Part shown: piece after piece, positions 37,657-46,062 of the stretch
Position numbering within the stretch: the first letter of the stretch is position 1
Layout: every line of letters starts with the position of its first letter
NCBI GenBank assembly: GCA_020725115.1
Contig: DYFR01000015.1
Span: forward strand, 1 to 64,000
Source: Thiohalomonas denitrificans
Lineage (GTDB): Bacteria > Pseudomonadota > Gammaproteobacteria > Thiohalomonadales > Thiohalomonadaceae
DNA length: 64,000 nt
Direction of reading: 5' to 3'
Made by a program: the position numbers and the translations under genes
The notes under the pieces: model-generated
Told to the model about the DNA's origin: nothing
The model's input: only the letters and a program-made list of their open reading frames with translations
Database searches by the model: none

Positions 37657-38967
37657 ATGTTGCGTACCCTGTTCAGTCGCATCCTCTTTACCATCGCCGT
37701 GGTGTCGGTGGTATTTCAACTGTTCACTGCATGGGTCATAGGTTACCTGATGCTGGTGCCGGTAGGACAACGTTCCGCAGCTGATCTGGTGGTGGTGATG
37801 ATGCAGGCTGCCGGGAACTGGCAACAGCTTCCGCCGGCTGAGCGTGAGGTTTATGCCGGGGACGTGCTGCGTGCGCATCTGTTATATGTCGGTGCGCCGG
37901 ATCGAGCCCTGCCGTACTCCACCAGTCTGCTGCCCTACCTGTACTTCGTCGAACGCGAACTGCAGACCCAGATCGGTCTGCCGGTATCCTTGCGCATGAG
38001 CCGGCAAGACGAGGACGACTGGTTCTGGGCCGATGTGCCGGTACAGGGCGAGATGGTGCGGCTCGGTTTCAGTCGTAACCGCATCGGCGTCCATCCTCCC
38101 TTCGCGCTGTTTCTGGTGCTGAGTGTCGGTGGACTGGTCATTCTTTCCACCACCGTACTTCTGGCTCGGCGTCTGAGCCGGCCACTGGAGAATCTGGCCG
38201 ACGCCGCCCAGCATATCGGCCATGGTCAATGGCCGGCACCGCTGCCGGAGGACGGGCCGCGGGAGCTGGCGGCGCTGGCACGCAGTTTCAACCAGATGGG
38301 GCAACAGGTGCGCGAACTGCTGGCCAATCGAACCACACTGCTGGCCGGCATCTCACACGACCTGCGCACGCCGCTGGCGCGTATCCAGCTGGCGCTGGCC
38401 ATGCTGCCGGAAAACGCGGAGCCGGAACTGGTGCAGGGCATGCAGCACGACCTGGAGGAGATGAACCGCCTCATCGGTCAGTTTCTTGAAATCAGTCGCG
38501 GACTCGGCGAGGCGAAGCCGGAATGGGTGGACGTGCGGGATGCCCTGCAGGAGTTGAGTGACAACGCGCGCCGCGGCGGTGCCGTGGTGCACTGGCACGA
38601 TGCCGGAACATGCCGCATCCAGTTGCACAAGCTGGCGCTGTGCCGCATCGTCGCCAACCTGCTGGAGAATGCCGTGCGTTACGGTGCCGGCCAGCCGGTG
38701 GAACTGCAATATGAATGCGGTGCCGACGGCCTGATACTGGCCATCCTGGATCGCGGCCCTGGTATTCCGGAAGGGGAGCGGGAAGCGGTGTTCCGCCCGT
38801 TCCATCGCCTGGAACAGTCGCGCAGTGCGCAGACCGGTGGCAGCGGCCTGGGTCTGGCCATCGCACGCCAGCTGGCCGAGGCCAACCAGTGGACCATCGA
38901 GTTGTTGCCGCGGTTTGGTGGCGGGACGGTGGCGGAGGTGAGGATACCGATGGGGCGCAATGTGTAG
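37657..38967 (+). CDS. EnvZ-like sensor histidine kinase
   Basis: A 436-residue membrane kinase with a helix at about 8-30, a periplasmic domain (about 31-145), a second helix (about 148-168), a HAMP domain, and a dimerisation box with H234 in GISHDLRTPLARIQLA. The ATP-binding domain has an N box (ANLLENAVRYG), a G1 box (DRGPGIPEGE) and a G2 box (GSGLGLAIARQ). ATG 37657 is used over the TTG at 37651. The signal is unknown. Confidence 0.92.
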   Translation: MLRTLFSRILFTIAVVSVVFQLFTAWVIGYLMLVPVGQRSAADLVVVMMQAAGNWQQLPPAEREVYAGDVLRAHLLYVGAPDRALPYSTSLLPYLYFVERELQTQIGLPVSLRMSRQDEDDWFWADVPVQGEMVRLGFSRNRIGVHPPFALFLVLSVGGLVILSTTVLLARRLSRPLENLADAAQHIGHGQWPAPLPEDGPRELAALARSFNQMGQQVRELLANRTTLLAGISHDLRTPLARIQLALAMLPENAEPELVQGMQHDLEEMNRLIGQFLEISRGLGEAKPEWVDVRDALQELSDNARRGGAVVHWHDAGTCRIQLHKLALCRIVANLLENAVRYGAGQPVELQYECGADGLILAILDRGPGIPEGEREAVFRPFHRLEQSRSAQTGGSGLGLAIARQLAEANQWTIELLPRFGGGTVAEVRIPMGRNV

Positions 38968-39035
38968 GAGCGGCGCGCAACGTGGTTACGCGACTAATGT
39001 GCCCTGCGTGGGAGCACAATTCATTGGGCGACAGC

Positions 39036-39075
39036 GCGCACCATCCTGGTGGATGCGCTGCGCTTATCCCTACGA
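39036..39075. repeat. family G palindrome (GGTGGATGCGCTGCGCTTATCC)
   Basis: GGTGGATGCGCTGCGCTTAT is a short sequence scattered in this genome and in other gammaproteobacteria; related copies lie at 54513-54545 and, in variant form, at 28258. It fills part of the gap between the convergent kinase and mfd genes. No intrinsic terminator was seen in this gap. Confidence 0.65.
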
Positions 39076-39100
39076 AGGCTGATAATTGGGTTGGGCGGGC

Positions 39101-42100
39101 TCAGTCCCGCAGTCGCTTGAGCAAATCCTCCAGCAACTTGAACCGGCTCTCCGCATCCGGCATATCCATCACGATGCGCAACCGTTCCTGCCCATCCAGT
39201 TTGTAAATCTTCGCCTGGGTCTGGATCAGCTTGATGATCTTCAGGCCGTCGATGTTGGGTTGCGGGTTGAAGGTGATGCGGCCGCCGGCGGGGCCGAGTT
39301 CGATCTTGCGGATGCCGAGCGGGGTGGCCTGGAGTTTCAGTTCGGTGACGCGGATCAGGTTCTTGGCCGGTTCGGGCAGCAGGCCGAAGCGGTCGATCAT
39401 TTCCACTTGCAGGTCGCGCAGTTCTTCCAGGCTTTCGGCGCTGGCGATGCGCTTGTACATGATCAGGCGGCTGTGCACGTCGGGCAGGTAGTCGTCGGGG
39501 ATCAGGGCCGGGATGTGCAGGTCCACTTCGGTGCCGTGATCGAGCGGGCGATCCAGTTCCGGTTCCTTGCCGGCCTTGAGGGCGGCGACGGCGCGTTCCA
39601 GCAGTTCGCTGTACAGGCCGAAGCCGATCTCCTGCATCTGGCCGCTCTGTTCCTCGCCCAGCAGTTCGCCGGCGCCGCGGATTTCGAGGTCGTGCGTCGC
39701 CAGGGTGAAGCCGGTGCCCAGTTCCTCGATGGCCTCGATGGCCTCCAGCCGGCGCATCGCATCGTCGGTCATCTGGCGGCGCGGCGGCACGACGAGGTAG
39801 GCGTAGGCGCGGTGGTGCGAGCGGCCGACGCGGCCGCGCAGCTGGTAGAGCTGGGCCAGGCCGAAGCGGTCGGCGCGGTTGATGATGATGGTGTTGGCGC
39901 TGGGGATGTCGATGCCGGTTTCGATGATGGTGGTGCACACCAGGATGTTGAAGCGCTGGTGGTAGAAGTCGGACATCACCCGTTCCAGTTCACGTTCGCG
40001 CATCTGGCCGTGGGCGTGGCGCACTGTAGCCTCGGGGATCAGGGCGGCGAGTTCCTGTTCCATCTTCTCGATGGTGTCCACTTCGTTGTGCAGGAAGTAG
40101 ACCTGGCCGCCGCGCTTTATCTCGCGCAGGCAGGCCTCGTGGATCAGCGGCTGCTGCCATTCGGTGACGAAGGTTTTCACCGCGAGGCGCCGCGCCGGCG
40201 CGGTGGCGATGATGGACAGGTCGCGAATGTTGGCCAGCGACATGTTGAGGGTGCGCGGGATCGGCGTGGCGGTCAGCGTCAGCACGTCCACCTCGGCGCG
40301 CAACGCCTTGAAGCGCTCCTTCTGCCGCACGCCGAAGCGGTGTTCCTCGTCGATGATGACGAGGCCCAGACGATTCAGCCTGATGTTCTCCTGCAGCAGC
40401 TTGTGGGTGCCGATGATGATGTCGACCGAGCCGTGTTGCAGGCCTTCCAGCACCTTGTCCTGTTCCTTCTTCGAGCTGAAGCGCGACAGGCTTTCGATGC
40501 GCACCGGCCAGTCGGCGAAGCGGTCGCGGAAGTTCTCAAAGTGCTGCTGGGCGAGCAGGGTGGTGGGCACCAGCATGGCCACCTGCTTGCCGCCCATCAC
40601 CGCGGCGAAGGCGGCGCGCATGGCCACTTCGGTCTTGCCGAAGCCGACGTCGCCGCACACCAGGCGATCCATCGGCTGCGCCGTCTCCATGTCGTGCAGC
40701 ACCGCGTCGATGGCGGCCTGCTGATCGGGCGTGGTCTCGAAGGGGAAGCCGGCGGCGAAGGCCTGATAGCCGGCCATGTCGATGTTGTAGGCATAGCCCT
40801 TGCGCGCGGCGCGCTGGGCGTAGATGGCGAGCAGTTCCGCCGCCACGTCGCGCACCTTTTCGCTGGCCCTGCGTCTGGCCTTCTCCCACTGGCCGCTGCC
40901 CAGCTTGTGCAGTGGGGCCGATTCCGGCGCGGCGCCGGTGTAGCGGCTGATCAGGTGCAGCGAGGACACCGGTACATAGAGCTTGTCGCCGCCGGCGTAT
41001 TCCAGGGTGAGGAATTCCTGTTCGATGCCGCCGGTGTCCAGGGTCTGCATGCCGAGGTAGCGGCCGACGCCGTGTTCCTCGTGCACCACCGGTGCGCCCG
41101 GCTGCAGCTCGGCCAGGTTGCGGATCACCGCATCGGAGTCGCGGGTGGCGCGCACCTTGCGGCGGCGCCGCTGCATCACCTGTTCGCCATACAGCTGCGG
41201 CTCGGCGATGACGGCGAGCGGCGGATCCTGCAACAGCAGGCCCTGTTCCAGCGGCGCCACCAGCAGGCCCAGCGGCATGTCGGCATCGAGGAATTCCTGC
41301 CACGACTCCACCGCGCGCGGCTTGATGTCGGCCCCGCCCAGCAGGTCGAGCAGGGCCTCGCGGCGACCGGCCGATTCCACCGCGAACAGCACGCGTCCGG
41401 GGAATTCGCCGAGGAAGCGGCGCAGGGCGGCGGTGGGGTGTTCGGAGCGCACGTCCAGGGTCAGGCTGGGCGGGTTGTCGCAGGCGAAGTTGTGGTGGCC
41501 GGCCTTCGGTTCCAGCTCGAAGCGCTGCAACTGGGTGCGCGGATAGCGCGCCAGCTGGCCCAGCACCTCGTCGCCGCGCAGGAAGATGTTTTCCGGCGGC
41601 AGCAGCGGCCGTTCGATGTTGTGGCGCAGCTGCTCGTGGCGCGCCTTGCACTCACCCCAGAAGCCGTCGGCGGCGTCCTCGGCGCCCTCGGTACTGAGCA
41701 CCAGGGTCTGGGCCGGCAGGTAGTCGAACAGGGTGTGGGTGTGTTCGAAGAACAGCGGCAGGTAGTACTCGATGCCCGGTGGGGCGAGGCCGTTGCTGAC
41801 GTCGCGGTAGATCAGGCTGCGCTGCGGGTCGCCCTCGACGGCCAGGCGCCAGGCGGAGCGGAACTGCTTGATGGCGGCCTCGCCCATGGGGAACTCGCGC
41901 GCCGGCAGCAGGCGCACCGACTCCACCTTGTCCAGCGAGCGCTGGTTCTCCGGATCGAAGGTACGGATGCTTTCCACTTCGTCGTCGAACAGTTCGATGC
42001 GGTAGGGCACCGGGCTGCCCATGGGGAACAGGTCGAACAGGGCGCCGCGCACGGCGAACTCGCCGTGCTCCATCACCTGCGACACGCAGCGGTAGCCGCT

Positions 42101-42565
42101 GGCGTCGAGGCGCAGGCGCATCTGGTCCATGTCCATGCGCTGGCCGACGTCCAGCACCAGGCTGTGGCCCTCCAGGTACTGGCGCGGCGCCAGCCGGTGC
42201 ATCAGGGTGGAGATGGGGGTGATCAGCACGCCGCGGCTGAGGGAGGGCAGCCGGTACAGGGTGGCGAGGCGCTCGGAGATGATGTCCTGGTGCGGCGAGA
42301 AGGCGTCGTAGGGCAGGGTTTCCCAGTCCGGAAAATGCAGCACCGGAAGGCTGCCGTCGTCGCCCAGGTAGAAGCGCAGCTCGTATTCCAGCCGGCTGGC
42401 GGTGGGAGCGTCGGCGGTGACCACCAGTACCATGCCGTCCTGTTCGCGCGCCGCGGAGGCGATGGCCAGGCCGAAACTGCTGCCGTACAGGCGGCCCCAG
42501 CGCAGGCGTTCGCCGGGGCGACGCGCGGCGACGGGATGGAGCGGCGAGTGGCAGTGTTCGGTCAT
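39101..42565 (-). CDS. mfd: transcription-repair coupling factor Mfd
   Basis: A 1154-residue DNA translocase that removes stalled RNA polymerase and recruits UvrA. It has an N-terminal UvrB-like region (1-330), an RNA-polymerase-interaction domain (about 470-545), and a RecG-like motor with Walker A CGDVGFGKTEVAMRA (about 630-645) and DEEHRFGVRQKE. A RecG-family TRG motif region and a C-terminal autoinhibitory D7 domain follow. Full length for the family. Confidence 0.97.
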   Translation of the reverse strand: MTEHCHSPLHPVAARRPGERLRWGRLYGSSFGLAIASAAREQDGMVLVVTADAPTASRLEYELRFYLGDDGSLPVLHFPDWETLPYDAFSPHQDIISERLATLYRLPSLSRGVLITPISTLMHRLAPRQYLEGHSLVLDVGQRMDMDQMRLRLDASGYRCVSQVMEHGEFAVRGALFDLFPMGSPVPYRIELFDDEVESIRTFDPENQRSLDKVESVRLLPAREFPMGEAAIKQFRSAWRLAVEGDPQRSLIYRDVSNGLAPPGIEYYLPLFFEHTHTLFDYLPAQTLVLSTEGAEDAADGFWGECKARHEQLRHNIERPLLPPENIFLRGDEVLGQLARYPRTQLQRFELEPKAGHHNFACDNPPSLTLDVRSEHPTAALRRFLGEFPGRVLFAVESAGRREALLDLLGGADIKPRAVESWQEFLDADMPLGLLVAPLEQGLLLQDPPLAVIAEPQLYGEQVMQRRRRKVRATRDSDAVIRNLAELQPGAPVVHEEHGVGRYLGMQTLDTGGIEQEFLTLEYAGGDKLYVPVSSLHLISRYTGAAPESAPLHKLGSGQWEKARRRASEKVRDVAAELLAIYAQRAARKGYAYNIDMAGYQAFAAGFPFETTPDQQAAIDAVLHDMETAQPMDRLVCGDVGFGKTEVAMRAAFAAVMGGKQVAMLVPTTLLAQQHFENFRDRFADWPVRIESLSRFSSKKEQDKVLEGLQHGSVDIIIGTHKLLQENIRLNRLGLVIIDEEHRFGVRQKERFKALRAEVDVLTLTATPIPRTLNMSLANIRDLSIIATAPARRLAVKTFVTEWQQPLIHEACLREIKRGGQVYFLHNEVDTIEKMEQELAALIPEATVRHAHGQMRERELERVMSDFYHQRFNILVCTTIIETGIDIPSANTIIINRADRFGLAQLYQLRGRVGRSHHRAYAYLVVPPRRQMTDDAMRRLEAIEAIEELGTGFTLATHDLEIRGAGELLGEEQSGQMQEIGFGLYSELLERAVAALKAGKEPELDRPLDHGTEVDLHIPALIPDDYLPDVHSRLIMYKRIASAESLEELRDLQVEMIDRFGLLPEPAKNLIRVTELKLQATPLGIRKIELGPAGGRITFNPQPNIDGLKIIKLIQTQAKIYKLDGQERLRIVMDMPDAESRFKLLEDLLKRLRD

Positions 42566-42657
42566 TAATTCAGAATCCGGCGGGTAAAAAGCGGCTATTG
42601 TATATGCACTTGCACCACGGACAACAAACGATGGGCCGGACGGGAGCCGGGAACAAC

Positions 42658-42882
42658 ATGGATTGGCTGGACAAACTGCCCTGGGGGCCGCTGCTGCTGG
42701 GTGCCCTGTTGCTGGGCCTGGCGCCCTTCGTGCCGGAACCTCACCTGTGGGAGAAGCTCAAGATGCTGGCCGCCGGCCAATTGGTGCGGCCCATCGATAT
42801 CTTCGATCTGGTGCTGCACGGCGCCTTGCCGCTCCTGCTGGTCACCAAGGGGCTGCGCAACCTGACACGCCGGGGCGGATAA
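42658..42882 (+). CDS. small two-helix membrane protein upstream of sqr
   Basis: A 74-residue protein with two membrane segments (GPLLLGALLLGLAPFVP at about 10-26 and IFDLVLHGALPLLLV at about 47-61). I do not recognise a characterised family. ATG 42658 has a weak GGGAG upstream; ATG 42631 is also in frame. It is divergent from mfd and ends 8 bp before the sigma-54 promoter of sqr. Confidence 0.65.
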   Translation: MDWLDKLPWGPLLLGALLLGLAPFVPEPHLWEKLKMLAAGQLVRPIDIFDLVLHGALPLLLVTKGLRNLTRRGG

Positions 42883-42890
42883 GGGTTTTG

Positions 42891-42905
42891 TGGCATAAAT
42901 ATTGC
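42891..42905 (+). promoter_or_regulatory. sigma-54 (-24/-12) promoter of sqr
   Basis: TGGCAT-N5-TTGC, with GG at 42892-42893 and GC at 42904-42905, has exactly 10 bp between the two dinucleotides, the invariant spacing for RpoN promoters. One base differs from TGGCAC-N5-TTGC. It lies about 70 bp before the sqr start. The sigma-54 activator gene fisR is directly downstream of sqr. Confidence 0.8.
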
Positions 42906-42973
42906 CTTATGATTGCGCGAGGATGAACAAGGACTGGCTTCGGTCGTTTGAATACATGAGGGGGAGAAGTTAA

Positions 42974-44248
42974 ATGGCACATATCGTCATTATGGGCGCC
43001 GGCATCGGCGGTCTGCCTGCGGCATACGATTTCCGTGATGTTCTGGGGCGCGAACACGACATCACCGTCGTGAACAGTTCCGACCATTTCAGCTTCACGC
43101 CCTCCAACCCGTGGGTGGCCGTGGGCTGGCGCACACGCAAGGACATAACCTTCCCGATGGAAGCTTATCTGGCCAAGAAGGACATCAAGCTCATCGCCCA
43201 GCCCGTCACCGAACTGAAACCGGACGAGAACACCCTGATCGTGCAGGACGGCAGCGCCGTCAAGTATGACTACCTGATTATCGCCACCGGCCCCAAGCTG
43301 GCCTTCGAGGAGGTTGAGGGCCTGGGCCCCCATGGCGGCTTCACCCAGTCCGTGTGCACCACCGACCACGCCGAGAAGGCCTACGAGGAATGGCAGAAGT
43401 TCGTGCAGGATCCGGGGCCGCTCATCGTCGGGGCGGTACAGGGCGCCTCCTGCTTCGGTCCGGCCTACGAGACCGCCTTCATCTACGCCACTGACCTGCG
43501 CAAGCGCAAGATCCGCGACAAGGTGCCCATGACCTTCGTCACTTCCGAGCCCTACATCGGCCATCTGGGCCTGGGCGGTGTGGGCGATTCCAAGGGCATG
43601 ATGGAGTCCGAACTGCGCCAGAACCACATCAAGTGGATCTGCAACGCCAAGGTCACCAGGGTCGAGGCCGGCAAGATGCACGTGGCTGAGCACAACGACA
43701 AGGGCGAGGTGATCAAGGAGCATGAACTGCCGTTCAGGTACTCCATGATGCTGCCGGCGTTCAAGGGTATCGACCCGGTGATGAAGGTGGGGGAAGACCT
43801 GGTGAACCCGCGTGGTTTCATCAAGGTGGATGCCTTCCAACGCAACCCGAAGTGGCACAACATCTACTCCGTGGGTGTCTGCATCGCCATTCCGCCCGTC
43901 GAGGTCACCCCGGTTCCCACCGGCACCCCCAAGACCGGCTACATGATCGAGTCCATGGTGTCGGCCACCGCCCACAACATCAAGAACGCCCTGGAGGGCA
44001 AGGAGCCGGACGAGAAGGGCACCTGGAACGCCATCTGCCTGGCCGACATGGGTGATACCGGCGTGGCCTTCGTCGCCATGCCGCAGATTCCGCCCCGCAA
44101 CGTATCCTGGATGAAGAAGGGCAAGTGGGTGCACATGGCCAAGGTGGCGTTCGAGAAGTACTTCATCAACAAGATGAAGAAGGGCTCCTCCGAGCCCCTG
44201 TTCGAGAAGTACGTCCTCAAGGCGCTGGGCATCGAGCGCCTGAAGTAA
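42974..44248 (+). CDS. sqr: sulfide:quinone oxidoreductase
   Basis: A 424-residue membrane-associated flavoprotein that oxidises sulfide to sulfane sulfur and reduces quinone. The FAD site is IVIMGAGIGGLPAAYDF. The three catalytic cysteines are C128 (QSVCTTDH), C160 (GASCFGPAYE) and C355 (NAICLADMGDTG). C128 and C160 have the same numbering as I recall for the Acidithiobacillus ferrooxidans enzyme, and C355 is one off its third. The C-terminal WMKKGKWVHMAKVAFEKYF amphipathic region would bind the membrane. Cysteine layout separates it from flavocytochrome c. Confidence 0.93.
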   Translation: MAHIVIMGAGIGGLPAAYDFRDVLGREHDITVVNSSDHFSFTPSNPWVAVGWRTRKDITFPMEAYLAKKDIKLIAQPVTELKPDENTLIVQDGSAVKYDYLIIATGPKLAFEEVEGLGPHGGFTQSVCTTDHAEKAYEEWQKFVQDPGPLIVGAVQGASCFGPAYETAFIYATDLRKRKIRDKVPMTFVTSEPYIGHLGLGGVGDSKGMMESELRQNHIKWICNAKVTRVEAGKMHVAEHNDKGEVIKEHELPFRYSMMLPAFKGIDPVMKVGEDLVNPRGFIKVDAFQRNPKWHNIYSVGVCIAIPPVEVTPVPTGTPKTGYMIESMVSATAHNIKNALEGKEPDEKGTWNAICLADMGDTGVAFVAMPQIPPRNVSWMKKGKWVHMAKVAFEKYFINKMKKGSSEPLFEKYVLKALGIERLK

Positions 44249-44271
44249 GCAGCGGAACGGGGAATGAAAAG

Positions 44272-44296
44272 CGGCGGGGCGAGTCCCCGCCGTTTT
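44272..44296 (+). terminator. intrinsic terminator after sqr
   Basis: CGGCGGGG/CCCCGCCG (44272-44279, 44285-44292) with a 5-nt loop is followed by TTTT, 24 bp past the sqr stop. It separates sqr and fisR into two transcripts. Confidence 0.9.
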
Positions 44297-44327
44297 CATT
44301 TTCAGCCGAGGATTTGCCTCCCCAGCT

Positions 44328-44364
44328 TGACATGTCAGCATGACAAGCAGAGCATGTCATGACA
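44328..44364. promoter_or_regulatory. cluster of five TGACA/TGTCA half-sites before fisR
   Basis: The palindrome TGACATGTCA (44328-44337), a single TGACA (44341-44345) and the palindrome TGTCATGACA (44355-44364) lie 50-86 bp upstream of fisR. A TATAAC -10-like box at 44395 suggests a sigma-70 promoter just downstream. This may be an autoregulatory or upstream-activator site for FisR or another regulator. Confidence 0.6.
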
Positions 44365-44413
44365 TCAACTGCCAAAAATAACAACAAAAATCATTATAAC
44401 TGGAGGGGTAACA

Positions 44414-45766
44414 ATGGCCTGTAACAGCATCGCCAAGCCGTCCTGCGAGCAAATCATCAACATCCTGCCCGATCCCTTCGTGGTCATTGACCGCAATTAC
44501 CGCATCATGGCGGCCAATACCCAGTACCGCAAACGCTATGGCCTGGGCAACGGTGACGATGTGGTGGGTCGCTTTTGTTACGAGGTATCGCACCGGGTGG
44601 ATGCCCCCTGCAGCCAGCACGGTGAGCACTGCCCGCTGGAGATCGTGTTCAGCACCGCGCAGTCGACCCAGGTCATGCACGTGCACTACGACATGAACGG
44701 CCACGAGGAGTACGTGCAGCTCCAGTCGACCCCCCTGTTCGACGACCACGGCAACGTCCTCTACGTGGGCGAGTACATCTTTCCCATCAGCCAGAAGCGG
44801 CAGGACACCCTGCTCATCGGCCGTTCCCGCCCCATGGTGCGCATGACCAGCCTGCTGCAGCGCGTGGCACCTACCACCACCACGGTGCTGCTGCTGGGCG
44901 AGAGCGGCGTGGGCAAGGAATGCGTGGCCAAATATGTGCACGAATACTCGCCGCGCATGGGCGGCCCCTTCGTCATCGTCGATTGCGGCACCCTGGGAGA
45001 GAATCTCATCGAAAGCGAGCTGTTCGGCCACGAGAAAGGCGCCTTCACCGGTGCCGCCGGACGCAAGAAAGGCCTGTTCGAGGTGGCCCATGGCGGCACG
45101 CTGTTCATCGATGAGATCGCCGAGTTGCCGCTGGCCCTGCAAACCAAGCTGTTGCGGGTGCTGGAAACGGGCACCATCCGCCGTCTTGGCGGCACGGAAT
45201 ACATCAATGTCGATGTCCGCATTGTGGCAGCGACCAACCGCGACCTGCAGCGGATGGTCGAGCGCGGTGAGTTTCGCCAGGATCTGTACTATCGCCTGTC
45301 CGCCTTCCCGGTGCGTATCCCGCCGCTGCGCGATCGCCCGGACGACATCGCTTCCCTGGCCGAATACTTCCTTACCGGCAGCGAGGATGGGGATCGCTAT
45401 GTCCCGCTGTCGCCGGAGGTGATCGAGGCATTGATGACCTACGACTATCCGGGCAATGTGCGTGAGTTGCGCAATATCATTGAGCGGGCCTGCATCCTGG
45501 CCTACGGCGAAGACATAATTCGCCCCGAACATCTGGTGTTCGAAGGGCCGCGACGTGAGGATGTGCAGAGACCGGGTGGTGACAGACTGGTGGTGGAGGA
45601 GGGGGGCAGAAGGCTGCTGCAGCGCCGTCATGGTCGACTGACCGATGACGAGGTGATGCATGCACTGGAAACTTGCGATGGCCACCGTGCCCGCGCTGCA
45701 CAGCGTCTCGGTGTCAGCGAGCGTACCCTGTATCGTTACGTGGAGCGCATGCGCGGTGCCGGGTAA
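44414..45766 (+). CDS. fisR: FisR-type sigma-54 activator, sulfane-sulfur sensor candidate
   Basis: A 450-residue enhancer-binding protein. The N-terminal PAS-like domain (about 12-125) has C55, C66 and C73 in [12 protein letters not shown] and HCPLE. This 11/7 spacing is the same as the three cysteines I recall for Cupriavidus FisR (C53, C64, C71), which reacts with polysulfide and activates sqr-pdo. The AAA+ domain has Walker A GESGVGKE (162-169), the sigma-54 contact loop GAFTGA (209-214) and Walker [11 protein letters not shown] Fis-type helix-turn-helix ends the protein ([20 protein letters not shown]). The RBS is GGAGGGG. Confidence 0.88.
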   Translation: MACNSIAKPSCEQIINILPDPFVVIDRNYRIMAANTQYRKRYGLGNGDDVVGRFCYEVSHRVDAPCSQHGEHCPLEIVFSTAQSTQVMHVHYDMNGHEEYVQLQSTPLFDDHGNVLYVGEYIFPISQKRQDTLLIGRSRPMVRMTSLLQRVAPTTTTVLLLGESGVGKECVAKYVHEYSPRMGGPFVIVDCGTLGENLIESELFGHEKGAFTGAAGRKKGLFEVAHGGTLFIDEIAELPLALQTKLLRVLETGTIRRLGGTEYINVDVRIVAATNRDLQRMVERGEFRQDLYYRLSAFPVRIPPLRDRPDDIASLAEYFLTGSEDGDRYVPLSPEVIEALMTYDYPGNVRELRNIIERACILAYGEDIIRPEHLVFEGPRREDVQRPGGDRLVVEEGGRRLLQRRHGRLTDDEVMHALETCDGHRARAAQRLGVSERTLYRYVERMRGAG

Positions 45767-45830
45767 GAGGGGGCGCAATCAAAAACAGCGCTTTAACCCG
45801 GATGCTTCCGCCAGGCTCTGGAATGAAAAA

Positions 45831-45854
45831 AGCCGCGCCATTTCGGACGCGGCT
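45831..45854 (-). terminator. intrinsic terminator of the DAHP synthase gene
   Basis: AGCCGCG/CGCGGCT with a 10-nt loop is followed on the minus strand by TTTTTT. The rest of the 296-bp gap from fisR to the DAHP synthase gene (45767-46062) is AT-rich around 45940-46005 and holds scattered TGACA/TGTC motifs at 46010-46058. No gene was seen there. Confidence 0.85.
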
Positions 45855-46062
45855 AAAAAACACCACAGTGTGGAAGGAGGGGAATCCACTGCGCACCACC
45901 GAAATGATGCTCAGCTTTGCTCCACGACTGTAACAATAGCAAATCCTGTGCCATCTCAAAAATAACTTTAAAAACAGAAGCTTGTCTGTTTTGTTATATA
46001 CCGTCGGCATGACATTGACTGCCACCTGGCATGTCTGTCGTGTTTGCCTGGCCTGTCAGGTT

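Noticed and set aside
39086-42568. 1160-codon plus-strand open frame
   Set aside because: Exact antisense shadow of mfd; composition artefact of high GC codon use.
46000-46060. second sigma-54 promoter near the DAHP synthase gene
   Set aside because: TGGCAG and TGGCAT occur but no GC follows at the required 10-bp distance on either strand, and the location is downstream of that gene.
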